Assembly: GCA_965199165.1 (NCBI GenBank)
Contig: OZ240681.1
Span: forward strand, 2,232,001-2,296,000
Direction of reading: 5' to 3'
Source of the DNA: LMUY01 sp965199165
GTDB lineage: Bacteria > Pseudomonadota > Alphaproteobacteria > Acetobacterales > Acetobacteraceae
DNA: 64,000 nt
Shown here piece by piece: positions 18,034-25,736 of the stretch; position 1 is the stretch's first letter, and each line of letters starts with the position of its first letter. Below the pieces are notes generated by a model, which was not told the origin of the DNA, did no database searches, and was given only the letters and a program-made list of their open reading frames with translations. The position numbers and the translations under genes were made by a program.

Positions 18034-18103
18034 TGGCGGATGTCACCCGTTTCACCGACGCGAAGCCGGCGCACAATCTCGCTGCCCGCTCTGAGGGGGG
18101 TCG

Positions 18104-18823
18104 CTATGCACACCGCTCCGCCTGGTGCGCCGCCACCATGTCCGCCAGGCTGGTAAACCGGAAGTCGTAGCGGGCGCCGGGCGAAGGCGCCGTCGCGCCC
18201 CAGCCAGGTTGGTCGTGGCGCCGGTCGATCCACGCCGTGGCGAGGCCGCGCTGCTTGGCCGGCGCGTGGTCGTGGAACAGGCTCTGCGCCGTGTGCAGGA
18301 TCGCGCCGGGTTGGACGCCCCGCGCAGCCATCTGCGCCACCATGTAGTCGAAGTTCGCCGGGTCCGGCTTGTAGGACCCGATGTCCTGCGCCGTGTAGAC
18401 GGCATCGAAGGCGACACCCAGGCGCTTGTTGCTTCCGGAGAAGCTCTGCCGGTCCACGTTGGACAGGATGACGAGCTGGTAGTGCTGCCGGAGGTATCGC
18501 AGCGAGGCGGCGGAGTCGGAAAAGGCGGGCCAGTCCGGCACGGACGCGCCGAACCGGGCGTGTGCCGCCTCCGGCATGGCGGTGCCGAACGCGGCAGCCA
18601 GGCGCCGGTGCACCGTCGCCAGGATGTCGGGATACGGCATGGCGGGCGTGTCGGCTTCCTGTTCGGATTCGTGCGTCGCGAACAGCGCCAGGACCGTGTC
18701 CCGCGGCTGCGTGACGCCCGCCTGCTGCAGCAGCGGCTGGAGGGCGGTGTAAAGCCCGCTCTCCCAATCGATCAGCGTGCCGTAGCAGTCAAAGGCTAGT
18801 GCCGCGAAGTCGGTCAGTCGCAT
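18104..18823 (-). CDS. HAD-superfamily hydrolase, 2-haloacid-dehalogenase-like
   Basis: A 239-residue protein with all HAD motifs: nucleophile D12 in DCYGTLIDWE, S121-N122 in ILSNVD, K152 in SYKPDP, and an acidic/His region AQSLFHDH near 180-186. The last resembles type II haloacid dehalogenases and their phosphatase-like relatives. A perfect AGGAGGTGA precedes the ATG at 18823, which fixes the start. It stands alone, converging with the dehydrogenase at 18033 and bordered upstream by gene remnants. Dehalogenase versus phosphatase activity cannot be told apart here. Confidence 0.85.
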   Translation of the reverse strand: MRLTDFAALAFDCYGTLIDWESGLYTALQPLLQQAGVTQPRDTVLALFATHESEQEADTPAMPYPDILATVHRRLAAAFGTAMPEAAHARFGASVPDWPAFSDSAASLRYLRQHYQLVILSNVDRQSFSGSNKRLGVAFDAVYTAQDIGSYKPDPANFDYMVAQMAARGVQPGAILHTAQSLFHDHAPAKQRGLATAWIDRRHDQPGWGATAPSPGARYDFRFTSLADMVAAHQAERCA

Positions 18824-18906
18824 CGTGCCGTCACCTCCTGCGCGCCACCTTAGCATGCGACCCTGTTCGCGGTCGCGGTTGGGCCGGGCAGGTACCGACC
18901 GCGCCG

Positions 18907-19045
18907 TCAGCGCACCGCCATCTCCTGCAGCTCGGCCCGCGCGGCGGCGATGATCTCCCCAATGCCGGGTCGGTGGGCGCCACGGCGCGGGCAAGGGCCA
19001 CGCTGCCGACAAGGCCCCCAGCACCGCGAGCGCCCGGCGGCTCCT
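18907..19045 (-). pseudogene. C-terminal remnant of a TetR-family regulator, frameshifted
   Basis: Reading the minus strand, three different frames in succession give a typical TetR C-terminal helix: RRALAVLGAL, then LVGSVALARAVAPTDPALG, then EIIAAARAELQEMAVR and a TGA at 18909-18907. Each piece fits the common '..LVGALVLARAV.DPALS.EILAAAR..L' ending, but they are broken by at least two small indels and no N-terminal HTH is left. It lies back to back with an RND efflux pump remnant, so this is probably what is left of the pump's divergent repressor. No intact gene occupies the 641 bases from 18824 to 19464. Confidence 0.6.
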
Positions 19046-19107
19046 CCGGGGCAGACGCGTGCGGCATGACCTGCTGGATCATGCAGGAGCAGAAGGGCAC
19101 GCCCACC

Positions 19108-19347
19108 ATGCTGGTGTCCGTTGCTGCCGCCCTGTTCGTCTTCCTGGTGCTGGCCGCCAACTACGAGAGCCTGCGCTCGCCGCTGGCCGTGGTGCCGATC
19201 GTGCCGATATGCCTGCTCGCCTCCGTGTTCGGGCTGTTGTTCACGCCGGCGTTCTACACGCTCGTCCAGCGGACGGGCTTGCGGCCGCGCCCGGCTGCCA
19301 CGCCTCCGCAAGCTGCCACGGCCGCGTCGGATCGGCTGCGGGTGTGA
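19108..19347 (+). pseudogene. Remnant of an RND multidrug efflux pump with internal deletion
   Basis: The 79 codons from ATG 19108 (frame open from ATG 19066) join two parts of an AcrB-type pump that are normally more than 100 residues apart. FVFLVLAANYESLRSPLAVV and PIVPICLLASVFG match the conserved TM segment near AcrB 870-900. LLFTPAFYTLVQR matches the last TM segment near 1010-1025. The remaining ~950 N-terminal residues and the intervening TM helices are missing. It could still make a two-TM peptide but cannot pump. A degraded TetR tail lies divergently upstream, as expected for the regulator of such a pump. Confidence 0.7.
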
Positions 19348-19464
19348 CGCCGGCGGGTGCTCCGCTCACATCGCAGCGAACGGGGCGCTTGTCACACTTT
19401 GCAAATTGACGCGGCTCTCCGCCGCACGAGATGGTGGTGCACGTTCTTCTCTGGAGGGAAAGTC

Positions 19465-19881
19465 ATGAGACGGGTTCTATTGGCTGGCCTTGCCTTGGCA
19501 TCACTTGCGACGGCGGCACCGCAGCCTGCGAAGGCCTGGGGCGGTGGCGGTGGCGGTGGTTTCGTGTTCGGCACGGTGCTCGGCCTCGGAGTCGGGACGG
19601 CGGTCGGCGCCAGCATCGCCCGGCCCTATCCATACGCCTACTATCCTTACGGCTATTACCCCTACGGCTATCCGGTGGTGTATCCCGCGCCCTATGCGTA
19701 TGCCTACCCGGCAGCGCCCGTCGTCGTAGCACCCGGCTATCCGCCACCGGTCACGCCCGTCGCGGTCCCACCGGCTCCCGCGGTAGCACCTGCACCAGCG
19801 CGGACCGCTAGCCCACCGACCTCGTCCTGCCGGGCCGGCCAGTTCTTCAACAGCCTCACTGGCAGCTGCGACCGCCGCTAA
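19465..19881 (+). CDS. Small secreted Gly/Tyr/Pro-rich protein
   Basis: A 138-residue protein with a Sec signal peptide (RRVLLAGLALASLATAAPQP, cleavage near 22), a Gly run followed by a short hydrophobic stretch (FVFGTVLGLGVGTAVGASIA), a low-complexity part built from YPYGYYPYG-like units (about 55-75), a Pro/Val-rich linker and a C-terminal CRAGQFFNSLTGSCDR with two Cys. GGAGGG lies about 6 bases before the ATG. Similar short YPY-rich exported proteins are common in alphaproteobacteria but have no known role; an envelope or surface location is inferred. It ends at a 24-bp palindrome. Confidence 0.75.
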   Translation: MRRVLLAGLALASLATAAPQPAKAWGGGGGGGFVFGTVLGLGVGTAVGASIARPYPYAYYPYGYYPYGYPVVYPAPYAYAYPAAPVVVAPGYPPPVTPVAVPPAPAVAPAPARTASPPTSSCRAGQFFNSLTGSCDRR

Positions 19882-19895
19882 CCTTGGCCTATCAC

Positions 19896-19919
19896 CCCTC
19901 TCCCGCCGGCGGGAGAGGG
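19896..19919. terminator. 24-bp perfect palindrome between convergent genes (repeat family copy 2)
   Basis: CCCTCTCCCGCC is followed directly by GGCGGGAGAGGG. It lies in the 62-bp gap between the small secreted protein and the SplB-like gene, which converge. It is the most symmetrical copy of the hairpin family and a likely bidirectional terminator. Confidence 0.6.
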
Positions 19920-19943
19920 TTCTGATCGACCGCATGACTGACG

Positions 19944-21044
19944 CTAGGTCCAATACAGCACCCGCGCCGCCGGCAAGTGTCGGGCCAGGCTCGCCTCGAC
20001 CGTGGTCCGCAATTCGGCCATCTGCTCCTTCGGGAACACCCATTTGGTCGAGCCGAACTTGGTCAGCTTGCGGGTCCGCAGCGCCTCGTCCATCTCCAGC
20101 GTGCTGCCGGGATACCACCCACCCAGCACGCCCTTGGATTTCGGCGTGAAGCGGTGGGTGATCAGCTCCGCCGTCAGGTCCAGCGCCGGCACCCCTTCCA
20201 ACGCAGTCGCGACATCGGCGATCAGGGTGTCGTAGGCGTCCTGCCACCCAGGCAGGCGCAGGATCGGCGCGAGGGTCAGCCCCACCTTGTAGCCGGCCGA
20301 CGCCATCTGCCGCAGCGCGTGCAGTCGCCGGGCCATCCGCGGCGCCCCACCCTCCAGCCGCTCCGCCGCCACCGCGTTGACCGAGAACCGGATGCGCGTC
20401 CTCCCGCCATGCGGTAGGGCGAGCAACGGCTGCACGGCGTCGAACTTGGTGGTGAACCGCAGCTGCACGGCGGCGTCCCAGGCGCCGAAATGCCGGATGC
20501 AGGTGGCCAGCGCCCCCGTCAGGTGCTCGAGCGCCAGCGGGTCGGTGTAGCAGGAGCATTCGTAGGTGGTGCCTTCCGCCGCCCGCGCTGCGGAGACGGA
20601 GGTGACGCCGCCTTGCCCCAGCGCCGGCGCCAACTCGGCCAGGATCTCCGGCAGGTTGGCATAGACCCGCACGATCGGCGGCCCGGCCAGCGAGCCTGCC
20701 AGGTAGCAGTACTGGCAATGTGCCGGGCAACCCTCCGCCAGGTCGAACCGCCAGTCGGCCGAGGGCGGGATCGGCTGCAGCCGCCGCCGGCTCGCCGAGG
20801 CGGTGACCAGCGCCATCGTCGTCTTGGCGTCGCGATACGTGTCGGGCAATCCAGTCAGCCGGTCCGCCCGCAGCTTCACCACCTCCACGCCGAGCGCCGC
20901 CGCCCGCTCCATCACCGCGGCGCCATACGGCCAGCCCAGGGCGGAGGGCGTGACCAGCAGCCGCTTGGGCACCCAGGGTCGGCCGCCTGCCGCGGCAGGC
21001 ACGGTCGGGAGGGCGGTGGCGGATGGGGGCATGCGCTGGAACAT
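19944..21044 (-). CDS. SplB-like radical SAM protein (spore photoproduct lyase family)
   Basis: A 366-residue radical SAM protein. The [4Fe-4S]/SAM motif is C106-x3-C110-x2-C113 (CPAHCQYC), the CX3CX2C spacing, preceded by DWRFDLAEG. The surrounding sequence (CQYCYLAGSL, VRVYANLPEIL, TTYECSCYTDPLALEHLTG) matches the SplB/COG1533 group. The true lyase repairs UV spore photoproduct using a further conserved Cys, which I could not place with certainty. In a group that does not form spores its substrate is probably different. The start is ATG 21044 or 21032; neither has a strong ribosome site. It is divergent from a methyltransferase-like gene only 26 bases away. Confidence 0.8.
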   Translation of the reverse strand: MFQRMPPSATALPTVPAAAGGRPWVPKRLLVTPSALGWPYGAAVMERAAALGVEVVKLRADRLTGLPDTYRDAKTTMALVTASASRRRLQPIPPSADWRFDLAEGCPAHCQYCYLAGSLAGPPIVRVYANLPEILAELAPALGQGGVTSVSAARAAEGTTYECSCYTDPLALEHLTGALATCIRHFGAWDAAVQLRFTTKFDAVQPLLALPHGGRTRIRFSVNAVAAERLEGGAPRMARRLHALRQMASAGYKVGLTLAPILRLPGWQDAYDTLIADVATALEGVPALDLTAELITHRFTPKSKGVLGGWYPGSTLEMDEALRTRKLTKFGSTKWVFPKEQMAELRTTVEASLARHLPAARVLYWT

Positions 21045-21070
21045 CGGACGCCGCGCCACATGTTCCAGGC

Positions 21071-21706
21071 ATGAACGACCTCGCAGGCTTTCCCCCACGC
21101 GCGTTTGACAAGGCGGACCCGTCGCCGGACCCGCTGTTCTACGGTCAGCCCCGTCTCGTCACCCACATCGACGACGGCGTCATCGCGGCCGTCACCGGCC
21201 TGTATCGCCGCCTGCTGCCGCCCGATGGCGATGTGCTGGACCTGATGAGCAGCTGGGTCAGCCACCTGCCGCCGGAGGTGCGATACCGCCACGTCACGGG
21301 CCACGGCATGAACGCGGTCGAACTGGCGGCGAACCCGCGGCTGGACGAGTGGTTCGTGCAGGACCTGAACGCCACCCCCACGCTGCCTCTGCCAGACCAT
21401 CGGTTCGATGCCGCCTGCCTCTGCGTGTCCGTGCAGTACCTGCAGCAGCCGGTTGCCGTGTTCCGCGCAGTGCTGCGGGTGCTGCGGCCCGGCGCGCCGC
21501 TGGTGGTCAGCTTCTCCAACCGCTGCTTCCCGACCAAGGCGGTCGCGATCTGGCAGGCGCTGGCAGGGGCAGACCAGCAGCGCCTCGTCTCGCTCTATCT
21601 CTCCCGCGCCGGGTTCGACGCGATCGAAACCGCCCAAGCCGTGCCGCCTGCAGGCGACCCACTCTGGGCGGTCATCGGCCGGACGCCATGGCCACAGCCG
21701 GCTTGA
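21071..21706 (+). CDS. SAM-dependent methyltransferase-like protein
   Basis: A 211-residue class I methyltransferase fold judged by pattern: DVLDLMSSWVSHLP (54-67) in the motif I position without the usual GxGxG, VQDLNATPTLPLPDHRFDA as motif II/III, then VLRVLRPGAPLVVSFSNRCF as post-motif. Members of this group are annotated as methyltransferase type 11 and have no known substrate; the altered glycine loop makes SAM binding uncertain. It is divergent from the SplB-like gene with a 26-bp gap, so the promoters must overlap the coding starts. Confidence 0.65.
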   Translation: MNDLAGFPPRAFDKADPSPDPLFYGQPRLVTHIDDGVIAAVTGLYRRLLPPDGDVLDLMSSWVSHLPPEVRYRHVTGHGMNAVELAANPRLDEWFVQDLNATPTLPLPDHRFDAACLCVSVQYLQQPVAVFRAVLRVLRPGAPLVVSFSNRCFPTKAVAIWQALAGADQQRLVSLYLSRAGFDAIETAQAVPPAGDPLWAVIGRTPWPQPA

Positions 21707-21782
21707 GCCCGCATTTCGGTGTGATCGATGCAACCGCCGCGGTTCCCCGAGCGCTGCCCCCTCAGCACGCGAGAGGACAAGC

Positions 21783-22448
21783 ATGAGCAATCCGAACTGG
21801 GGCGGCCCGCCGCTCAACCGCCGCACCGTGCTCGAAGGCGCAGCAGCCATCTCGGCCTTGGCAGGTCTGGGCGAGGGCACGGCAGCGCTGGCGCAACCTG
21901 CGGCCGGTGCGGCGGCGCAGCAGCCCGAGGCGGCGCACGTGATGCCCGTGACCCTGCACATCAACGGGGAAGAGCACAGCCTCACGCTCGACACCCGCAC
22001 CACCCTGCTGGACACGTTGCGCGAGCATCTGGACCTGACAGGATCCAAGAAGGGCTGTGACCATGGCCAGTGCGGCGCCTGCACCGTCCTGCTGAACGGC
22101 ACGCGCATCAACAGCTGCCTCTCGCTGGCCGTCATGCACGACGGCGATCAGATCACGACCATCGAAGGGCTGGGCCAGCCGGGCAACCTCCACGCGCTGA
22201 AGGCCGCGTTCCTGCACCATGACGGCTACCAGTGCGGATATTGCACGCCAGGGCAGATCTGTTCTGCGGCCGGCATGCTGGCGGAGGCCAAGTCCGGCAT
22301 GCCCAGCGTCGTGACCGCCGACCTGGCCGGCGCCCCGGCCCTGACCGACGACGAGATCCGTGAGCGGATGAGCGGCAACATCTGCCGCTGCTCCGCCTAC
22401 CCGAACATCCTCGCTGCTATCCGCGACGTGGCGGAGAGCGCGGCATGA
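21783..22448 (+). CDS. paoA: Aldehyde oxidoreductase [2Fe-2S] subunit, Tat-exported (PaoA-like)
   Basis: A 221-residue iron-sulfur subunit of a xanthine-oxidase-family enzyme. It begins with a twin-arginine signal (LNRRTVLEGAAAIS, 11-24). The plant-type cluster ligands are C92, C97, C100 and C112; the second cluster uses C151, C154, C201 and C203. It passes electrons from the molybdenum centre to FAD in a periplasmic PaoABC-type aldehyde oxidoreductase. The start has GAGAGGAC before ATG 21783. Its stop overlaps the start of the next gene (ATGA). Confidence 0.9.
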   Translation: MSNPNWGGPPLNRRTVLEGAAAISALAGLGEGTAALAQPAAGAAAQQPEAAHVMPVTLHINGEEHSLTLDTRTTLLDTLREHLDLTGSKKGCDHGQCGACTVLLNGTRINSCLSLAVMHDGDQITTIEGLGQPGNLHALKAAFLHHDGYQCGYCTPGQICSAAGMLAEAKSGMPSVVTADLAGAPALTDDEIRERMSGNICRCSAYPNILAAIRDVAESAA

Positions 22449-23428
22449 AGGGGTTCACCTACCAACGGGCGACCAGCCCGAAGGATGCAGCCCAGGGCGT
22501 GCTTTCCATGCCGGATGCGACCTTCATCGCCGGGGGCACCAACCTGCTGGACCTGATGAAGCTGCAGGTCACCACCCCGCGCCACGTCGTCGATGTCAGC
22601 CGGCTCGACCTCAAGCGGATCGAGCCCACGCCGGAAGGCGGGCTGCGCGTCGGCGCCCTCGTCACCAACGCCTCCCTCGCCGGCGACCCGCGCATCCGCA
22701 AGGATTACGGGGTGCTGAGCCGAGCCCTGCTCTCCGGCGCCACCGGCCAGTTGCGCAACAAGGCGACGACCGGCGGCAACCTGCTGCAACGCACCCGCTG
22801 CTACTATTTCTACGACACCGCCAAGGCCTGCAACAAGCGGGCGCCCGGGTCCGGCTGCGACGCGGTGGGCGGCTACAACCGTATCCACGCGATCCTGGGG
22901 GCCAGTGAGTCCTGCATAGCCACCCATCCGTCGGATATGGCGGTGGCGATGCTGGCGCTCGACGCGGTGGTGGAGGCGACGGACAAAGACGGCTCGACCC
23001 GTGCCATCCCGATCGCCGACTTCCACCGCCTGCCGGGCAGCACGCCCCAGATCGAGACCAACCTGAGGCCGGGCGAGCTGATCACCGCGGTCGTGCTGCC
23101 GCCACCGCTGCCGGGCGTGCACGTCTATCGCAAGGTGCGGGACCGGGCGTCCTACGCCTTCGCCCTGGTCTCAGTCGCCGCCGTGGTCGACGTGTCCGGC
23201 GGGCACATACGCTCGGCCCGGCTGGCCTTTGGCGGGCTGGCGCACAAGCCCTGGCGGGTGCCGGCAGCGGAGCAGCGCTTGGCCGGCGCGCCCGTCGGCG
23301 ATGCCAGCTTCACCGCGGCGGCCGATATCGCCTTCGCCGGTGCCCGCGGCTACGGCAGCAACGATTTCAAGGTCCCGCTCGCCCACCGCACCTTGCGTGC
23401 CGCGCTGGCCGAAGCGACCCGGACCTAG
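22445..23428 (+). CDS. paoB: Aldehyde oxidoreductase FAD subunit with 4Fe-4S motif (PaoB-like)
   Basis: A 327-residue CO-dehydrogenase-type FAD-binding subunit. FIAGGTNLLDLMK (27-39) and TTGGNLLQRTRC (108-119) are the FAD-binding loops. Unlike most family members it has four spaced Cys (119, 129, 138, 157) in CYYFYD...CNKRAPGSGC and ESC, the pattern that in E. coli PaoB holds an extra [4Fe-4S] cluster. It has no signal of its own and would be carried out with the Tat-bearing subunit. Translation is coupled to the upstream gene by ATGA. Confidence 0.9.
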   Translation: MKGFTYQRATSPKDAAQGVLSMPDATFIAGGTNLLDLMKLQVTTPRHVVDVSRLDLKRIEPTPEGGLRVGALVTNASLAGDPRIRKDYGVLSRALLSGATGQLRNKATTGGNLLQRTRCYYFYDTAKACNKRAPGSGCDAVGGYNRIHAILGASESCIATHPSDMAVAMLALDAVVEATDKDGSTRAIPIADFHRLPGSTPQIETNLRPGELITAVVLPPPLPGVHVYRKVRDRASYAFALVSVAAVVDVSGGHIRSARLAFGGLAHKPWRVPAAEQRLAGAPVGDASFTAAADIAFAGARGYGSNDFKVPLAHRTLRAALAEATRT

Positions 23429-23437
23429 GAGCCCAGC

Positions 23438-25645
23438 ATGATCGTCATGAACGCACCGGTCGGCGAGAACGTCCTCGACTCCGACCAAGCCGGCCTCGTT
23501 GGCAAGCCGATGGACCGTGTCGACGGGCCCCTGAAGGTCACCGGCACCGCCCGCTACGCCTACGAGGTTCGCGATGCCGGCCCGGCCCTGTATGGCGTTG
23601 CCGTGCTGGCCACGATCGGCAAGGGTCGCATCACCGGCTTCGACAAGGCCGCGGCCGAGCAGGCGCCGGGCGTGGTCAGGGTGCTGACCTACCAGGACGC
23701 GCCGGCACAGGGCAGCGGCAACCATCGCGAGGCCTGTGCCGTGCTCACCTCGGCCGACGTGGAGCATTACGGGCAGCCGGTGGCCTTGGTGGTCGCCGAA
23801 AGCTTCGAGGCGGCCCGCGCCGGAGCCTACCTGGTCCGCGTCAACTACCAGGAGGACCCGGCGCATTACTCCATGACCGGCAATGCCGGCGCCGCGAAGA
23901 AGCCGGAAGAGTCGCAATCGCCCGCCGATACGGCGGAGGGCGATTTCGCGTCCGCCTTCGCCGCGGCACCGGTCCAGGTGGACGTCACCTACACCACGCC
24001 CGACCAGACGCACGCGATGATGGAGCCGCATGCGACGGTGGCGACGTGGGAGGGCGGCAAGCTCACCGTCTACACGTCCAACCAGATGCTGGTGCAGGCA
24101 CAGAAGGCGCTCGCCCGCACCTTCAAGATGCAGCCGGAGGATGTCCGCGTCGTCAGCCGCTTCATCGGCGGCGGCTTCGGCTCCAAGCTGTGGGTGAACG
24201 CGGATGCCACCCTGGCCGCCATCGGCGCCAAGGTATGCGGTCGCCCGGTGAAGCTCGCGCTGACACGGCAGCAGATCTTCCACGCCACCACGCACCGGTC
24301 GGAGACGATCCAGCGCATCCGCATCGGCACGGACAGGGACGGCCACATCCAGGCGATCGGCCATGACGTGATGTCGTGCAACCTGCCGAGCGAGCAGGAC
24401 TACGAGGGCGCGGCCAACCAGACCCGCACGCTCTACGCCGGGCTCAACCGGCAGACCCGGCATCGCCTGGTCCCGCTCAGCATTCCCGTGTCCTCCGCCA
24501 TGCGGGCGCCCGGCGAAGCGGTCGGCATGCTCGCGCTGGAATGCGCGATGGACGAGCTGGCGGAGCAGTTGGGCATCGACCCGATCGAGCTGCGCATCCG
24601 CAACGACGCGACGGTCGACCCGACCAACAACGTGCCGTATTCCAGCCGCCACCTCGTCGACTGCCTGCGCACCGGCGCCGAGCAGTTCGGGTGGGCCAAG
24701 CGGGGCAAGCCTGGCCAGGCCAGGGACGGACGTTGGTTCGTCGGCATGGGTGTCGCCGCTGCCACCCGCCAGAATCCGCTGCAACCCTCGCAGGCGACCA
24801 TCCGCATCGACCCGAATGGCTTCGCCACGGCCCGCATGGCGATGACCGACATCGGCACCGGCACCTACACGATCATGACGCAGATCGCGGCCGAGATGCT
24901 GGGACTGCCGATGGACCGGGTTCACGTGGAGATGGGCGACACCAACTACCCGCCCGCCTCCGGGTCCGGCGGATCATTCGGAGCGGGCAGCGCCGGGTCT
25001 GCCTTGTATGACGCCTGCACCAACCTGCGCGGCAGCCTGGCGCAGGCGGCGGGCATCGACCCGGCGACGGCCGTGTTCGCGGACGGGGCCGTTCAAGGCG
25101 GCGGCAAGAGCGTCCCGCTCGCGCATCTGGCCGGTCCCGCCGGCATGGAGGCCAAGGGCGAGATCAAGCCGGGCGACATGAAGACCAAGTGGTCGCAGCA
25201 ATCCTACGGCGCCCACTTCGCGGAGGTCGGCGTGAACATGGACACCGGCGAGGCCCGCCTGCGCCGCATGCTCGGCGTGTTCACCGCCGGCCGTATCCTC
25301 AACCCCAAGACTGCGCGGTCGCAGGCGATTGGCGGCATGATCTTCGGCGTCGGCGCGGCGCTGGAGGAGGACTTGGTGATGGACGACCGATACGGCTCGT
25401 TCGTGAACCACGACCTGGCGGAATACCACGTCGCGGTCCATGCCGACGTCCCCAACGTGGATGCCGTGTTCCTCGGCGAGTTCGACGACAAGACGAACCC
25501 GCTGAAAACCAAGGGCATCGGCGAACTCGGCATCTGCGGCGCCGGCGCGTCCGTCGCCAACGCCATCTACAACGCCTGCGGCATCCGCGTCCGCGACTAT
25601 CCGGTCACGTTGGACAAGCTGCTGACGAAGCTCCCGGTATCCTGA
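23438..25645 (+). CDS. paoC: Aldehyde oxidoreductase molybdopterin subunit (PaoC-like)
   Basis: A 735-residue molybdenum-binding subunit, the same length class as E. coli PaoC. The Mo-pterin cytosine dinucleotide region FIGGGFGSKLW and the C-terminal GIGELGICGAGASV are present; E696 is the expected catalytic base. It oxidises aldehydes to acids with water as the oxygen source; an aromatic N-heterocycle substrate is also possible for the wider family. ATG 23438 follows GGAG. No maturation chaperone of the PaoD/XdhC type or CTP:molybdopterin cytidylyltransferase is adjacent, so one must be supplied from elsewhere. Confidence 0.9.
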   Translation: MIVMNAPVGENVLDSDQAGLVGKPMDRVDGPLKVTGTARYAYEVRDAGPALYGVAVLATIGKGRITGFDKAAAEQAPGVVRVLTYQDAPAQGSGNHREACAVLTSADVEHYGQPVALVVAESFEAARAGAYLVRVNYQEDPAHYSMTGNAGAAKKPEESQSPADTAEGDFASAFAAAPVQVDVTYTTPDQTHAMMEPHATVATWEGGKLTVYTSNQMLVQAQKALARTFKMQPEDVRVVSRFIGGGFGSKLWVNADATLAAIGAKVCGRPVKLALTRQQIFHATTHRSETIQRIRIGTDRDGHIQAIGHDVMSCNLPSEQDYEGAANQTRTLYAGLNRQTRHRLVPLSIPVSSAMRAPGEAVGMLALECAMDELAEQLGIDPIELRIRNDATVDPTNNVPYSSRHLVDCLRTGAEQFGWAKRGKPGQARDGRWFVGMGVAAATRQNPLQPSQATIRIDPNGFATARMAMTDIGTGTYTIMTQIAAEMLGLPMDRVHVEMGDTNYPPASGSGGSFGAGSAGSALYDACTNLRGSLAQAAGIDPATAVFADGAVQGGGKSVPLAHLAGPAGMEAKGEIKPGDMKTKWSQQSYGAHFAEVGVNMDTGEARLRRMLGVFTAGRILNPKTARSQAIGGMIFGVGAALEEDLVMDDRYGSFVNHDLAEYHVAVHADVPNVDAVFLGEFDDKTNPLKTKGIGELGICGAGASVANAIYNACGIRVRDYPVTLDKLLTKLPVS

Positions 25646-25708
25646 CGGCGTTCACCGACGGAGGGACCGGCATCGCCCGCCGCGAGCAGGCGGCTCGGGA
25701 GGACCGTG

Positions 25709-25732
25709 ATGATGAAGACCCTACCCTCATGA
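25709..25732 (+). other. Seven-codon mini-ORF with ideal Shine-Dalgarno
   Basis: GGAGG (25698-25702) stands 6 bases before ATG ATG AAG ACC CTA CCC TCA TGA, encoding MMKTLPS. It looks like the start of an exported protein whose remainder is gone, or a leader peptide. Its last codons overlap the palindrome CCCTCATGAGGG at 25724-25735. It lies in the 91-bp gap after paoC. Confidence 0.3.
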
Positions 25733-25735
25733 GGG
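25724..25735. terminator. 12-bp palindrome between convergent genes
   Basis: CCCTCATGAGGG is a perfect palindrome in the gap between paoC and the convergent binding-protein gene. It shares the CCCTC/GAGGG tips of the hairpin family but is shorter. A weak terminator at best. Confidence 0.3.
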
Positions 25736-25736
25736 C

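Noticed and set aside
19406..19434. Promoter-like TTGACG with AGATGG 17 bases later before the small secreted protein
   Set aside because: The -10 element matches poorly; kept out of the feature list.
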